A stretch of DNA of 52,405 nt, taken from Pseudomonadota bacterium. Lineage in GTDB: Bacteria; Pseudomonadota; Alphaproteobacteria; Rhizobiales; Beijerinckiaceae. A model generated the notes under the pieces. That model was not told the origin of the DNA and searched no databases. It worked only from the letters and a program-made list of their open reading frames with translations. Location: assembly GCA_023423995.1 (NCBI GenBank), contig JAFAEL010000148.1:1-52405 (forward strand), read 5' to 3'. A program made the translations under genes and the position numbers. Numbering within the stretch: the stretch's first letter is position 1; every line of letters starts with the position of its first letter. This document shows positions 24,609 to 32,304 of the stretch, piece after piece.

Positions 24609-24755
24609 TCGATATCTCCGTTCGTCAGCCCCAGCGCACAACGCATGATGGCCGGTGAGGTTCGGCCAAACCGTTGCCACCTTGGGCCGTTAACGAAGCG
24701 GCAACCAAACCGAGCGAGCCTTCGTGCTCCCGGGAATACGCACGCGGGGGTCAGC

Positions 24756-24920
24756 ATGTCCCACATCAGTGCAGCCGAGTACCTGGCCGAGATGCGCCGC
24801 CTCGAGGCGATCCGGAACGAGGCCCTTCGTCACCATGATCGCTTCGCCGTGGCCGTCATCGAGATGCGGCTGAAAGCGGTCAATCGCGTGTTCTGGGGTC
24901 CCCTCGCCCGGGGCGGATGA
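24756..24920 (+). CDS. Small cytoplasmic hypothetical protein (54 residues)
   Basis: The frame from ATG 24756 encodes an amphipathic helix-rich peptide (HISAAEYLAEMRRLEAIRNE, then MRLKAVNRVFWGPL). A GGGG stretch 5-8 bp upstream could serve as ribosome site. Codon choice is in keeping with the genome. No family is recognised, and 54 residues is short enough that chance cannot be excluded. Confidence 0.45.
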   Translation: MSHISAAEYLAEMRRLEAIRNEALRHHDRFAVAVIEMRLKAVNRVFWGPLARGG

Positions 24921-24992
24921 CAAAGTCCATCGAAGACGCAATCCGGACGAAACACGCCTGAGGCATGAGAGAGGCTCCTACGGAGTTCCCTC

Positions 24993-25109
24993 ATGCTTTC
25001 GTCCTCCGCACGAAGCGGCAAAGGCTTTCACGCGTCCGATATCGTTCTTATCCTGGCCGCGATCGCGTTCCTCGTGGTCGGCCTGTCCGTCATGCTGCTG
25101 GCGGTCTGA
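24993..25109 (+). CDS. Tiny membrane protein (38 residues)
   Basis: A 39-codon frame encodes a short polar N-terminus (MLSSSARSGKGFHASD) and one membrane helix (IVLILAAIAFLVVGLSVMLL). A GGAG ribosome site lies 7 bp upstream of the ATG. Single-helix proteins of this kind are often overlooked. Function is unknown; it is convergent with the S10 peptidase gene. Confidence 0.5.
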   Translation: MLSSSARSGKGFHASDIVLILAAIAFLVVGLSVMLLAV

Positions 25110-25153
25110 GCGCCCCAGCCCAGCCGCCCACGAGCGGCACACCCGCGGGCCAG

Positions 25154-26728
25154 CTAGCCCCGCTCTCCCGTCTCAGTCTTCCCGGTGATCAGCTTCTCTG
25201 CGTCCTTTCGGAAGGCAGCGCGGGATGCGTCGCGGGTGTAGAACATGTGGCCGCCGGGATAGGTGGTCAGCATCGCCCGGGACTTTCCGCCATAGGCCGG
25301 GAGCTGTCGGAGCAGCAACTCGCTGGCGAAGTAGGGGGTGACGAGATCAGTCAGCCCATGCGCGACCAGGACCCGGAGATCGGGATCGAGCGCCAGCGTC
25401 TCCTTGAGTTCGTCCATGACCTGCGGCGACGTGCGGCCGCGGCCGTAGCGCCAGCTCGGCGAGACCGAGTTGTTCAGGAGTTCGTAGCGCTGGTTCGGCA
25501 CGCGCCAGCCGAGGGTGCGGGAGAGGTGGTCGACCATCGCGGTCGAGAGCGGCGCCTGCATGGCGGTCAGCACCACGTCGCTGCCGCTCCCGCGGTCGTC
25601 CGTCGGGTCAGGATCGAAGGTTGTGACGCCCGTATCGTAGGCCGAGGCGATCTTGCCGTCCCCGCGCTGGAACTCACGCTGGAAGGTGCCGAGGCCGATC
25701 CGGCCCGCATGCCGCCGGACGAGATCCTTGTCGAGGCCTGTCAATTCCGCCACGCGCGCCGCGATGCGGGCGATCGCGTCCTGGTCCTGCATCCCTCGGG
25801 TGAGATCGACGAGGTATTCGCCGCCGGCGTAGCGCTCGGCATCCGCGAGTGCCTTCCGGTCCGTAACGCCGTCCCGTTCGAGCTTAGCGGCGGCGAAGGA
25901 TGGGAGGCGCGTGACGAATTCCATCGGGTTGTGCCGGGGCTGGCCCAGCATGCCGAAATCGAGAACGGGGGAGAGAAGGATCACGCCGGAAAGGCCGATC
26001 CCGAGATCCTTCTGGAGCTTCTGGGCGACGAGCGGACCACGGAACCCGCCATAGCTCTCGCCGACGAAGAATTTCGGCGAGGCGAGGCGGTCGTTCGTGC
26101 GAAGCCAACGCGCGATCGCGGCCGCGATCGAGGAGACGTCTCCGTCCACCGTGAAGTAGCGATCCCGGATCTCATCCCGCGAGCCCGTCGCGCGGCTGTA
26201 GCCGGTCTCCACCGGATCCAGGAAAACCAGATCCGTGAAATCGAGCCACGTCTCGAGGTTCGGCACGAGCGCGGGAGATTGCGACGGGCTGATGCTCGTT
26301 TGACCGAGCGGCAGCCGCCATGGCCCCGCCACCAGCAGGTGGAGATAGGCCGACGAGGCGCCGGGCCCGCCGTTCAGGAAGAACGTCACCGGGCGCGTGG
26401 CCGGATTGGTGTCGAGGGCCGTGTAGGCGACATAGCCGAGTTCCGCCTGAACAGCGCCCTGCGGGTCGACGAGCGGCAATGCGCCGGCCGTGGCCGAGAA
26501 TCGAAGCGTCCGGCCGTCCGGCAGGTCGAGCGTGTGTACGGTCGTGACGTCCGGCGGCAGCCGCCGTCCGGTGATCTCCTGGCCCGTGGCGCCCTGCTGA
26601 GGGCGGCTGGGCGGTGCCGTTTGCGCCTGCTCGGGTGGACGGGGCGATGCGGCTGGGCTCGGCTGCGCGGCGGCCGGCAAGGCGAGAAGGGCGGCCAGGC
26701 AGGCCGCCGAGACGAGCTTTCGGACCAT
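25154..26728 (-). CDS. Peptidase S10 (serine carboxypeptidase) family protein, secreted
   Basis: The 524-residue product has a signal peptide (VRKLVSAACLAALLALPAAA) and a Pro/Ala/Gln-rich linker. The S10 motifs follow: FFLNGGPGASSAYLHLL (oxyanion hole), FVGESYGGFRGP with the nucleophile Ser, HGLTDLVTPYFAS with the Asp, and TYPGGHMFYTR with the His. It would cleave C-terminal residues from peptides in the periplasm or outside. The ATG at 26728 is set by the signal peptide. It follows holC by 68 bp, but a functional link is doubtful. Confidence 0.9.
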   Translation of the reverse strand: MVRKLVSAACLAALLALPAAAQPSPAASPRPPEQAQTAPPSRPQQGATGQEITGRRLPPDVTTVHTLDLPDGRTLRFSATAGALPLVDPQGAVQAELGYVAYTALDTNPATRPVTFFLNGGPGASSAYLHLLVAGPWRLPLGQTSISPSQSPALVPNLETWLDFTDLVFLDPVETGYSRATGSRDEIRDRYFTVDGDVSSIAAAIARWLRTNDRLASPKFFVGESYGGFRGPLVAQKLQKDLGIGLSGVILLSPVLDFGMLGQPRHNPMEFVTRLPSFAAAKLERDGVTDRKALADAERYAGGEYLVDLTRGMQDQDAIARIAARVAELTGLDKDLVRRHAGRIGLGTFQREFQRGDGKIASAYDTGVTTFDPDPTDDRGSGSDVVLTAMQAPLSTAMVDHLSRTLGWRVPNQRYELLNNSVSPSWRYGRGRTSPQVMDELKETLALDPDLRVLVAHGLTDLVTPYFASELLLRQLPAYGGKSRAMLTTYPGGHMFYTRDASRAAFRKDAEKLITGKTETGERG

Positions 26729-26796
26729 CGCTAACTCCACTCGGCCCGAACGTAGATGCGGGCGGCGACGTTTGCGAGGGCGGTCCGGTGGGACGG

Positions 26797-27249
26797 TCAG
26801 CCGCGCTTGGCCCAGCGGCCCTCTTCGTCCTGCTGCCAATAGGAGAGTTCATGCCCCGCCTCGCGCAGGGCGCGGTAGGCCTGCCGCCCCCCGGCGACAG
26901 CCTCCTCGTTCGAGCCGTCCAGGAGATACATGACGCGCGAATACCCGCCGAGGTCGGAGGGTAGCGGGGCGCCCTCGACGAGGAAGAGGATCTCGGCACC
27001 GTTGCGGTTCGCCTCCTCCGTCGTCAGCAGGACCGGATGCTCCGGGGCATCGGCCTCGCGAGCGGTGCCGTGCGGCAAGAAGCTCTCGTCCGCATAGGTC
27101 CAGAGATGGTCGTCGAGCGCGGAGAGGCGCTCCTCGCTCCCGACCCGAACGAGCGCGCGCCAGCCGCGCTCGCGCGACTTCTCGAGCAGGCGCGGCAGCA
27201 CCGCCTCGAGCGGCTGCCGCTGCAGGTGGTAGAAGAAGATCTCGCTCAC
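26797..27249 (-). CDS. holC: DNA polymerase III chi subunit
   Basis: The 150-residue product begins MSEIFFYHLQRQPLEAVLPR and has LWTYADESFLPHG, then VLLTTEEANRNGAEILFLVE, typical of HolC. Chi joins the clamp loader to single-strand binding protein during replication. In many proteobacteria holC directly follows pepA; here two small genes intervene on the same strand. Confidence 0.92.
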   Translation of the reverse strand: MSEIFFYHLQRQPLEAVLPRLLEKSRERGWRALVRVGSEERLSALDDHLWTYADESFLPHGTAREADAPEHPVLLTTEEANRNGAEILFLVEGAPLPSDLGGYSRVMYLLDGSNEEAVAGGRQAYRALREAGHELSYWQQDEEGRWAKRG

Positions 27250-27258
27250 GCGCGCATG

Positions 27259-27420
27259 TTAATGGGTCAGGATCTCCTGGCGACCAGTCCTGCCGACCAC
27301 GGACGCGACTTCCGCATTCTCGACCCCGTCTCCGATCAGCACCGCGACGCCATGCGCGACGGCGATCGGTACGAAGACGAGAAAGATCATGAGCCAGAGA
27401 ACGAGTGTCGTTGCACGCAT
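27259..27420 (-). CDS. Small membrane or secreted hypothetical protein (53 residues)
   Basis: The frame encodes a hydrophobic N-terminus (TTLVLWLMIFLVFVPIAVAH) and a short polar tail (VASVVGRTGRQEILTH). An AGGGAG ribosome site precedes the ATG at 27420. It lies 15 bp downstream of the DUF1003 gene and 9 bp before holC, so it probably rides in the same transcript. Function is unknown. Confidence 0.5.
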   Translation of the reverse strand: MRATTLVLWLMIFLVFVPIAVAHGVAVLIGDGVENAEVASVVGRTGRQEILTH

Positions 27421-27435
27421 GTCTCGTCTCCCTGG

Positions 27436-27990
27436 TCAAACGATGCGGAGGGCGGGGCGGGCCGGAGCCGGCTCGCCGGGGGATGGGTCGACCGGCCCGG
27501 CGGAGACGAACTGCTCCATCCGGCCCACGAGGAAGTCGACCTTCTCGTGAAGCTCCGAGATCGCCGTCTCGGCCTTGATGTTGACCTCGTAGTCGAGCGC
27601 TGCGGCGAGCCGGTCCTTCGCCGCCTGGCGGTTCTGGCTCATCATGATCACGGGCGCCTGCAGGGCCGCGAGCATCGAGAGAAGGAGGTTCAGGAAGACG
27701 AAGGGGTACGGGTCGAAGGCGTTCCGCGCCAGGACGACCACATTCAGGCAGGCCCAGAGGGCGAGGAAGACGCCGAAGCCGAGGATGAAGGCCCAGGAGC
27801 CGCCGATGGCCGCAACGCGGTCGGACAGGCGCTCCCCGAAGCTCTGACGCTCCTCGAAGACCTGGTTCAGGCTGCGCGCCAGATAGGTCCGGCGCGCGAC
27901 GCGCTGGATGACACGCCGATCCCGCCCGGGGAGCGGCGAGACGCCAGCATAGAGGAGATGCTGGGCGAGGTAGCGAATCTCGTTGTTCAT
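27436..27990 (-). CDS. DUF1003 family membrane protein
   Basis: The 184-residue product has the DUF1003 pattern: a soluble N-terminus, FGERLSDRVAAIGGSWAFIL, two membrane helices (about residues 63-87 and 93-115, with DPYPFVFLNLLLSMLAALQA) and the conserved MMSQNRQAAKDRLAAALDYE. The role of the family is unknown. A homologue is sometimes stress-linked in actinobacteria, but that need not apply here. It lies between pepA and holC. Confidence 0.88.
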   Translation of the reverse strand: MNNEIRYLAQHLLYAGVSPLPGRDRRVIQRVARRTYLARSLNQVFEERQSFGERLSDRVAAIGGSWAFILGFGVFLALWACLNVVVLARNAFDPYPFVFLNLLLSMLAALQAPVIMMSQNRQAAKDRLAAALDYEVNIKAETAISELHEKVDFLVGRMEQFVSAGPVDPSPGEPAPARPALRIV

Positions 27991-28312
27991 GGCTCACCTT
28001 TCGACCGGGCCGCCGAGGCCGGTCTGGTGAGCCGATCAGGCGATCAGGCGTCCAGAGCGGGCCGCGACGGCGCGGTCAATCGACTATGACTGTCGCTTGG
28101 CATGGGACGGATCGGTTCCAGTGAATGTCCGGTCGACGCGAAAACGCTTTCCGGCCGGATAGGGTTCAGATGACCGCTCGGACGCGCCCGGTCAAGCGCA
28201 TTTTGCGCCTGCGAGATGTCGCAGGCGAGGCTCGGAACCCCCAGCCCACAAGGGTTCCGGCCTGGAGCAGGCAGGAAGGGCTACCCCTCCCGACCCGGGC
28301 CGCCTTGGCCGT
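27991..28312. other. 322-bp gap downstream of pepA with two tandem hairpins
   Basis: Two hairpins stand out. CGCCTGCGA-GATG-TCGCAGGCG at 28206-28227 has a 9-bp stem with a 4-base loop, and CGGAACCC/GGGTTCCG at 28233-28259 has an 8-bp stem. Either could end the pepA transcript, though neither has a T run. A 66-residue plus-strand frame at 28125-28325 has no recognisable protein pattern and I do not call it. The left part should hold the promoter of the DUF1003 gene. Confidence 0.5.
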
Positions 28313-29803
28313 TCAGCTCTCGTAGTGGTCCCGCACGAGCTGGTCGAGCAGGCGCACGCCCCAGCCGGAAGCCCAGGACTTGTTGGTCTCCGTCTGGGGC
28401 GCGTTCATCCCCGTCCCGGCGATGTCCAGGTGCGCCCAGGGCGTATCCTTGACGTAGCGCTGGAGGAACTGCGCCGCCGTGATGGAGCCGCCGTGCCGGC
28501 CGCCCGTGTTCTTCATGTCGGCGAAGCGCGAATCGATCAGCTTGTCGTATTCGGGCGCGAGCGGCATGCGCCAGACCTTCTCGCCCGTGCTCCGGCCGGC
28601 CGCGGCCAGCCGGTCGGCGAGTTCGTCGTTGTTCGAGAACAGGCCGGCATGCTCCTGCGCCAGCGCGACGATGATCGCCCCCGTCAGGGTGGCGAGGTCG
28701 ATCATGAAGGCGGGCTTGAAGCGCTCCTGCACGTACCAGAGCGCGTCCGCCAGAACGAGGCGACCTTCTGCGTCCGAATTCACCATCTCGACCGTCTGGC
28801 CGGACAGCGTCCTGATGATGTCGCCCGGACGCTGGGCGTTGCCGTCGGGCATGTTCTCGGTGATGCCGATCACGCCGACGACATTGGCCTTGGCCTTGCG
28901 GGAAGCGAGCGCATGCATGAGGCCGACAACGGCCGCCGCGCCGGCCATGTCGCCCTTCATGTCCTCCATGCCGCCCGACGGCTTGATGGAGATGCCGCCG
29001 GAATCGAAGCAGACGCCCTTGCCGATGAAGGCGAGCGGCGCCGCGTCGGCATCGCCGCCGTTCCAGCGCATGATCGCGACCCGGCTGCCATGGCCGGAAC
29101 CCTGGCCGACCGCGAGCAGCGCCCGCATGCCGATCCGCCGCAGATCCTCCTCATCGAGGATCTCGACTTCGACGCCGAGCTTCGAGAGCGCCTGGGTCCG
29201 GCGGGCGAACTCCGCCGGGAAAAGGACGTTCGGCGGCTCGTTGACGAGGTCGCGCGCCAGGTTCACGCCGTCCGCAAGGCCCGCCCGGCGCCGATCCGCC
29301 CGGCGGCAAGCGGAGGGTTCCGCCACCGCGAAGGTGATCCGCGTGGCCGTGTCGGGCTCGGAATCGTCCTTCTTCTTCGTCTTGTAGGTGTCGAACTTGT
29401 AGGCGCGCAGCCGGGCGCCGAGGGCGATCTCCGCCATCGCCTCGGCCGGATGCTCGAGGCCGGGCAGATCGCCGACCACCGTCGCCTGCCGGCCGCCGAC
29501 CTTTCCGGCCAGCACCCCTCCGATGGCGCGCCAGTCCTGCTTCTCGCGCTCCGAGGCCGGCCCGAGGCCGATCACCACGAGGCGGTCCACCCGATCGAGG
29601 CCCGCCGGCGCCGGAATTGTTAGGGCGCTCGCCGCCTTGCCCTTGAAACGCTCTCCCGGAGCGGCCCGGCGGAGGATGGCGCCGACCGCGCCGAAACGCT
29701 CCGTGACGGATGGGCCGAGGGCGAGCGCATCGTCCGTGAAGACGACGAGGTCCCCTCCCTCCGGCTGCTCCAGAGTGCCGAAATCGATCTTGATGCTGTC
29801 CAC
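28313..29803 (-). CDS. pepA: Leucyl aminopeptidase (M17)
   Basis: The 496-residue product has normal PepA length. Its C-terminal M17 catalytic domain shows [40 protein letters not shown] and [17 protein letters not shown], which carry the two-metal ligands. The family signature NTDAEGRL is here NSDAEGRL, a conservative change. It releases N-terminal residues in the cytoplasm. The GTG at 29803 is chosen to begin the N-terminal domain ([20 protein letters not shown]); longer open sequence upstream is not homologous. It diverges from lptF, an arrangement shared with many proteobacteria. Confidence 0.93.
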   Translation of the reverse strand: MDSIKIDFGTLEQPEGGDLVVFTDDALALGPSVTERFGAVGAILRRAAPGERFKGKAASALTIPAPAGLDRVDRLVVIGLGPASEREKQDWRAIGGVLAGKVGGRQATVVGDLPGLEHPAEAMAEIALGARLRAYKFDTYKTKKKDDSEPDTATRITFAVAEPSACRRADRRRAGLADGVNLARDLVNEPPNVLFPAEFARRTQALSKLGVEVEILDEEDLRRIGMRALLAVGQGSGHGSRVAIMRWNGGDADAAPLAFIGKGVCFDSGGISIKPSGGMEDMKGDMAGAAAVVGLMHALASRKAKANVVGVIGITENMPDGNAQRPGDIIRTLSGQTVEMVNSDAEGRLVLADALWYVQERFKPAFMIDLATLTGAIIVALAQEHAGLFSNNDELADRLAAAGRSTGEKVWRMPLAPEYDKLIDSRFADMKNTGGRHGGSITAAQFLQRYVKDTPWAHLDIAGTGMNAPQTETNKSWASGWGVRLLDQLVRDHYES

Positions 29804-30013
29804 GCGCCAGGCTCCGAAGCCGGTGACCGTTCGCCGGCCGACGATCCAGGCCGAGAGCCATACAACATGCGGCGCATCGCGCCAGAGACCGAGAGGTCTT
29901 GTCGTCGCGCCTCGGCCACATTGCCCGCAAACCGCCGAACTTGGCGGCGAAGGGACGAGGTCCGGCTTGCTAGGCCCGACGCCCCGAGCTAGCCCGGATC
30001 GATCGCCACGCCC

Positions 30014-31186
30014 ATGCACCTCGTCGAGCGCTACATATTCCGGATCACGACAGGCGCCTTCGTGACCTGCGTCGTGGTGCTGACGGCCGTCATCTGGCTG
30101 ACGCAGGCCCTGCGGCAGCTCGATGTCGTGACGGCACAAGGCCAGACGATCCTGGTGTTCCTCTCCGTCACGGGCCTCACGGTGCCGACCATCGTGGCCG
30201 TCATCGCGCCGGTCGCCCTGTTCATCGCGGTGCTCTACGCCCTCAGCCGCCTCAACGGCGACAGCGAGCTCATCATCATGAGCGCGGCCGGCATGTCGCC
30301 CTGGCGGCTCCTCCGGCCGTTCGTGGCGCTCGGCGGCCTGGTCGCGGCCGGGCTCGCGATCCTGACGATCGTGCTGATCCCGTCGAGCTTCCAGGAGATT
30401 CGCGACCTCATCACCCGCATCCGCGCCGACTTCCTGGCCAACATCGCGCAGGAGGGGCAGTTCACGACGCTGGAGAACGGCGTCACCTTCCACTACCGCG
30501 AGCGGGCGGGCGGCGCGCTTCTCGGCATCTTCCTCCAGGACCGGCGCGAGCAAGGGCGGATCACCACTTATATCGCGGAGCGCGGCCAGGCGGTCGACCA
30601 CAACGGCGGCTCATATCTCGTCCTCCAGAACGGGAGCATCCACCGGCAGCGGCCGAACGCGGTGGATTCCTCGATCGTCACCTTCGAGCGTTATGCGATC
30701 GACCTTTCGGCGCTCAGCCAGGAGGCCGCCGAGGTGGTCTACAAGCCGCGGGAGCGCTCGACGGGCGACCTCCTGATGCCGGACGTGAACGAGGCGCTCT
30801 ACAAGGCCCAGCCCGGGCGCTTCCGGGCAGAACTGCACGACCGGCTGTCGGCCTGGCTCTTCCCGCTTGCATCCGTGCTCATCGCCTTCGCGGCCATGGG
30901 CAACCCACGCACCACCCGGCAGGGACGTGGCCTTGCGATTGCGGGCGCCATCGCGGCCGTCGTCGCGCTGCGGATCGCGGTCTTCGCGGCCAACAGCGCG
31001 AGCGCACGCTCCCCGGCAGCCGTGTGGCTCGTCTACGGGCTTCCGATCGGCTCCATGCTGGCCTGCTGCGTCCTGATCGCCGGCGGGCCGCGCCTCCACG
31101 CCGCCTTGCACCATTCGGGGACCCGGCTCCGGCAGAGCCTCGACGGGCTCCTCCCCGGGCGCCTTCGCCTCGCCGGACGCGCCTGA
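30014..31186 (+). CDS. lptF: LPS export ABC transporter permease LptF
   Basis: The 390-residue product has YjgP/YjgQ-family architecture: membrane helices at the N-terminus ([40 protein letters not shown]), a periplasmic beta-jellyroll domain ([20 protein letters not shown]) and C-terminal helices ([15 protein letters not shown]). With LptG and the ATPase LptB it extracts LPS from the inner membrane. It heads lptF-lptG-lptD and diverges from pepA. No clear ribosome site precedes the ATG. Confidence 0.93.
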   Translation: MHLVERYIFRITTGAFVTCVVVLTAVIWLTQALRQLDVVTAQGQTILVFLSVTGLTVPTIVAVIAPVALFIAVLYALSRLNGDSELIIMSAAGMSPWRLLRPFVALGGLVAAGLAILTIVLIPSSFQEIRDLITRIRADFLANIAQEGQFTTLENGVTFHYRERAGGALLGIFLQDRREQGRITTYIAERGQAVDHNGGSYLVLQNGSIHRQRPNAVDSSIVTFERYAIDLSALSQEAAEVVYKPRERSTGDLLMPDVNEALYKAQPGRFRAELHDRLSAWLFPLASVLIAFAAMGNPRTTRQGRGLAIAGAIAAVVALRIAVFAANSASARSPAAVWLVYGLPIGSMLACCVLIAGGPRLHAALHHSGTRLRQSLDGLLPGRLRLAGRA

Positions 31187-31187
31187 C

Positions 31188-32273
31188 GTGCTCCTCGGCG
31201 CAACCCTCAGCCGGTATCTGTCCGTCCGGTTCCTCAAGACGATCCTGATCGTCTTCGCGACGGTCTTCGGGCTCGTCTTCACGCTCGATCTGGTCGAGCT
31301 CATGCGCCGCGCCGGTGACACCGAGGGCGCGACGCCGGCCCTGATGGCGCGCCTGTCGCTCTACCGGACGCCGTCCATCGCCGAGCAGGTCTTCCCCTTC
31401 GCCATCCTGTTCGGATCGATGGCGACCCTCCTGCAGCTCAGCCGCAAGCTCGAGCTGGTGGTGGCGCGCGCGGCAGGCATCTCCGCCTGGCAGTTCCTGC
31501 AGCCCGGCATCCTGGTCGCGGCCGGCCTCGGCCTGCTGGCGACCTTCGTCTACAACCCCATCTCGGCAAGCCTGAAGGAGGAGGCGACCCGCCTGGAGGC
31601 CAACCTCTTCGGCCGCCGGATGAAGGCCAGCGGCTCCGACCTGTGGATCCAGCAGCGAAGCATCGACGGCCATGCCGTGATCAAGGCGGAAGGAAGCGTC
31701 GGCTCGGCCCGGACGGTCACCGGCGTCACGGCTTTCGTGTTCGACAAGCAGGGGCGCTTCATGGAGCGGATCGAGGCGCCCGAGGCCTCCCTGCGCGAGG
31801 GCTACTGGGAATTCACCGACGCGAAGGTGTTCACGACGGTGGAGGAGCCGCAGGCCTATGCGAGCTACCTGCTCGCCTCCAACCTCGATCCCACGCAGAT
31901 CCGGCAGCGGATCACGCCCGCGGAGGCCGTGCCGTTCTGGCAACTCTCGGAAACGATCTCGCGGCGCGAGACGGCAGGGCTCGACGCGAGCCGGTATCGG
32001 CTGCAATACGACATCTTAATCGCACGTCCGCTTCTGTTCGTTGCGATGGTGCTCGTCGCCGCGTCCGTCTCGCTCCGCTTCTTCCGCTTCGGAGGGGTGA
32101 CCAAGATGGTGCTCGGCGGCGTGGCGGCAGGGTTCGCGCTGTACGTGGCGACCGAGCTCATGCGCGACCTGGGCAACGCCGGATTGGTGGGCCCATCGGT
32201 GGCGGCATGGCTGCCGGCGGTGGTCGGCAGTTTGCTCGGAAGCTTGGCTTTGTTGTACCAGGAAGATGGCTGA
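31188..32273 (+). CDS. lptG: LPS export ABC transporter permease LptG
   Basis: The 361-residue product shows the LptG pattern LSRYLSVRFLKTILIVFATV, LYRTPSIAEQVFPFAILFGS, ELVVARAAGISAWQFLQPGI, a periplasmic domain with SDLWIQQRS and a C-terminal helix pair. It starts with GTG one base after the lptF stop, so translation is coupled. It pairs with LptF to form the transmembrane part of the LPS exporter. Confidence 0.94.
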   Translation: MLLGATLSRYLSVRFLKTILIVFATVFGLVFTLDLVELMRRAGDTEGATPALMARLSLYRTPSIAEQVFPFAILFGSMATLLQLSRKLELVVARAAGISAWQFLQPGILVAAGLGLLATFVYNPISASLKEEATRLEANLFGRRMKASGSDLWIQQRSIDGHAVIKAEGSVGSARTVTGVTAFVFDKQGRFMERIEAPEASLREGYWEFTDAKVFTTVEEPQAYASYLLASNLDPTQIRQRITPAEAVPFWQLSETISRRETAGLDASRYRLQYDILIARPLLFVAMVLVAASVSLRFFRFGGVTKMVLGGVAAGFALYVATELMRDLGNAGLVGPSVAAWLPAVVGSLLGSLALLYQEDG

Positions 32274-32304
32274 CCCTTCGGTTCGGGCCGGTCGAGGAGT
32301 GAGG

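Noticed and set aside
28233..28290. Possible 4.5S (SRP) RNA, because of GGAAGG near hairpins
   Set aside because: The conserved apical loop sequence and the long stem of SRP RNA are absent.
28125..28325. 66-residue plus-strand frame in the gap after pepA
   Set aside because: No family pattern, and it runs across two strong hairpins and into the pepA stop.
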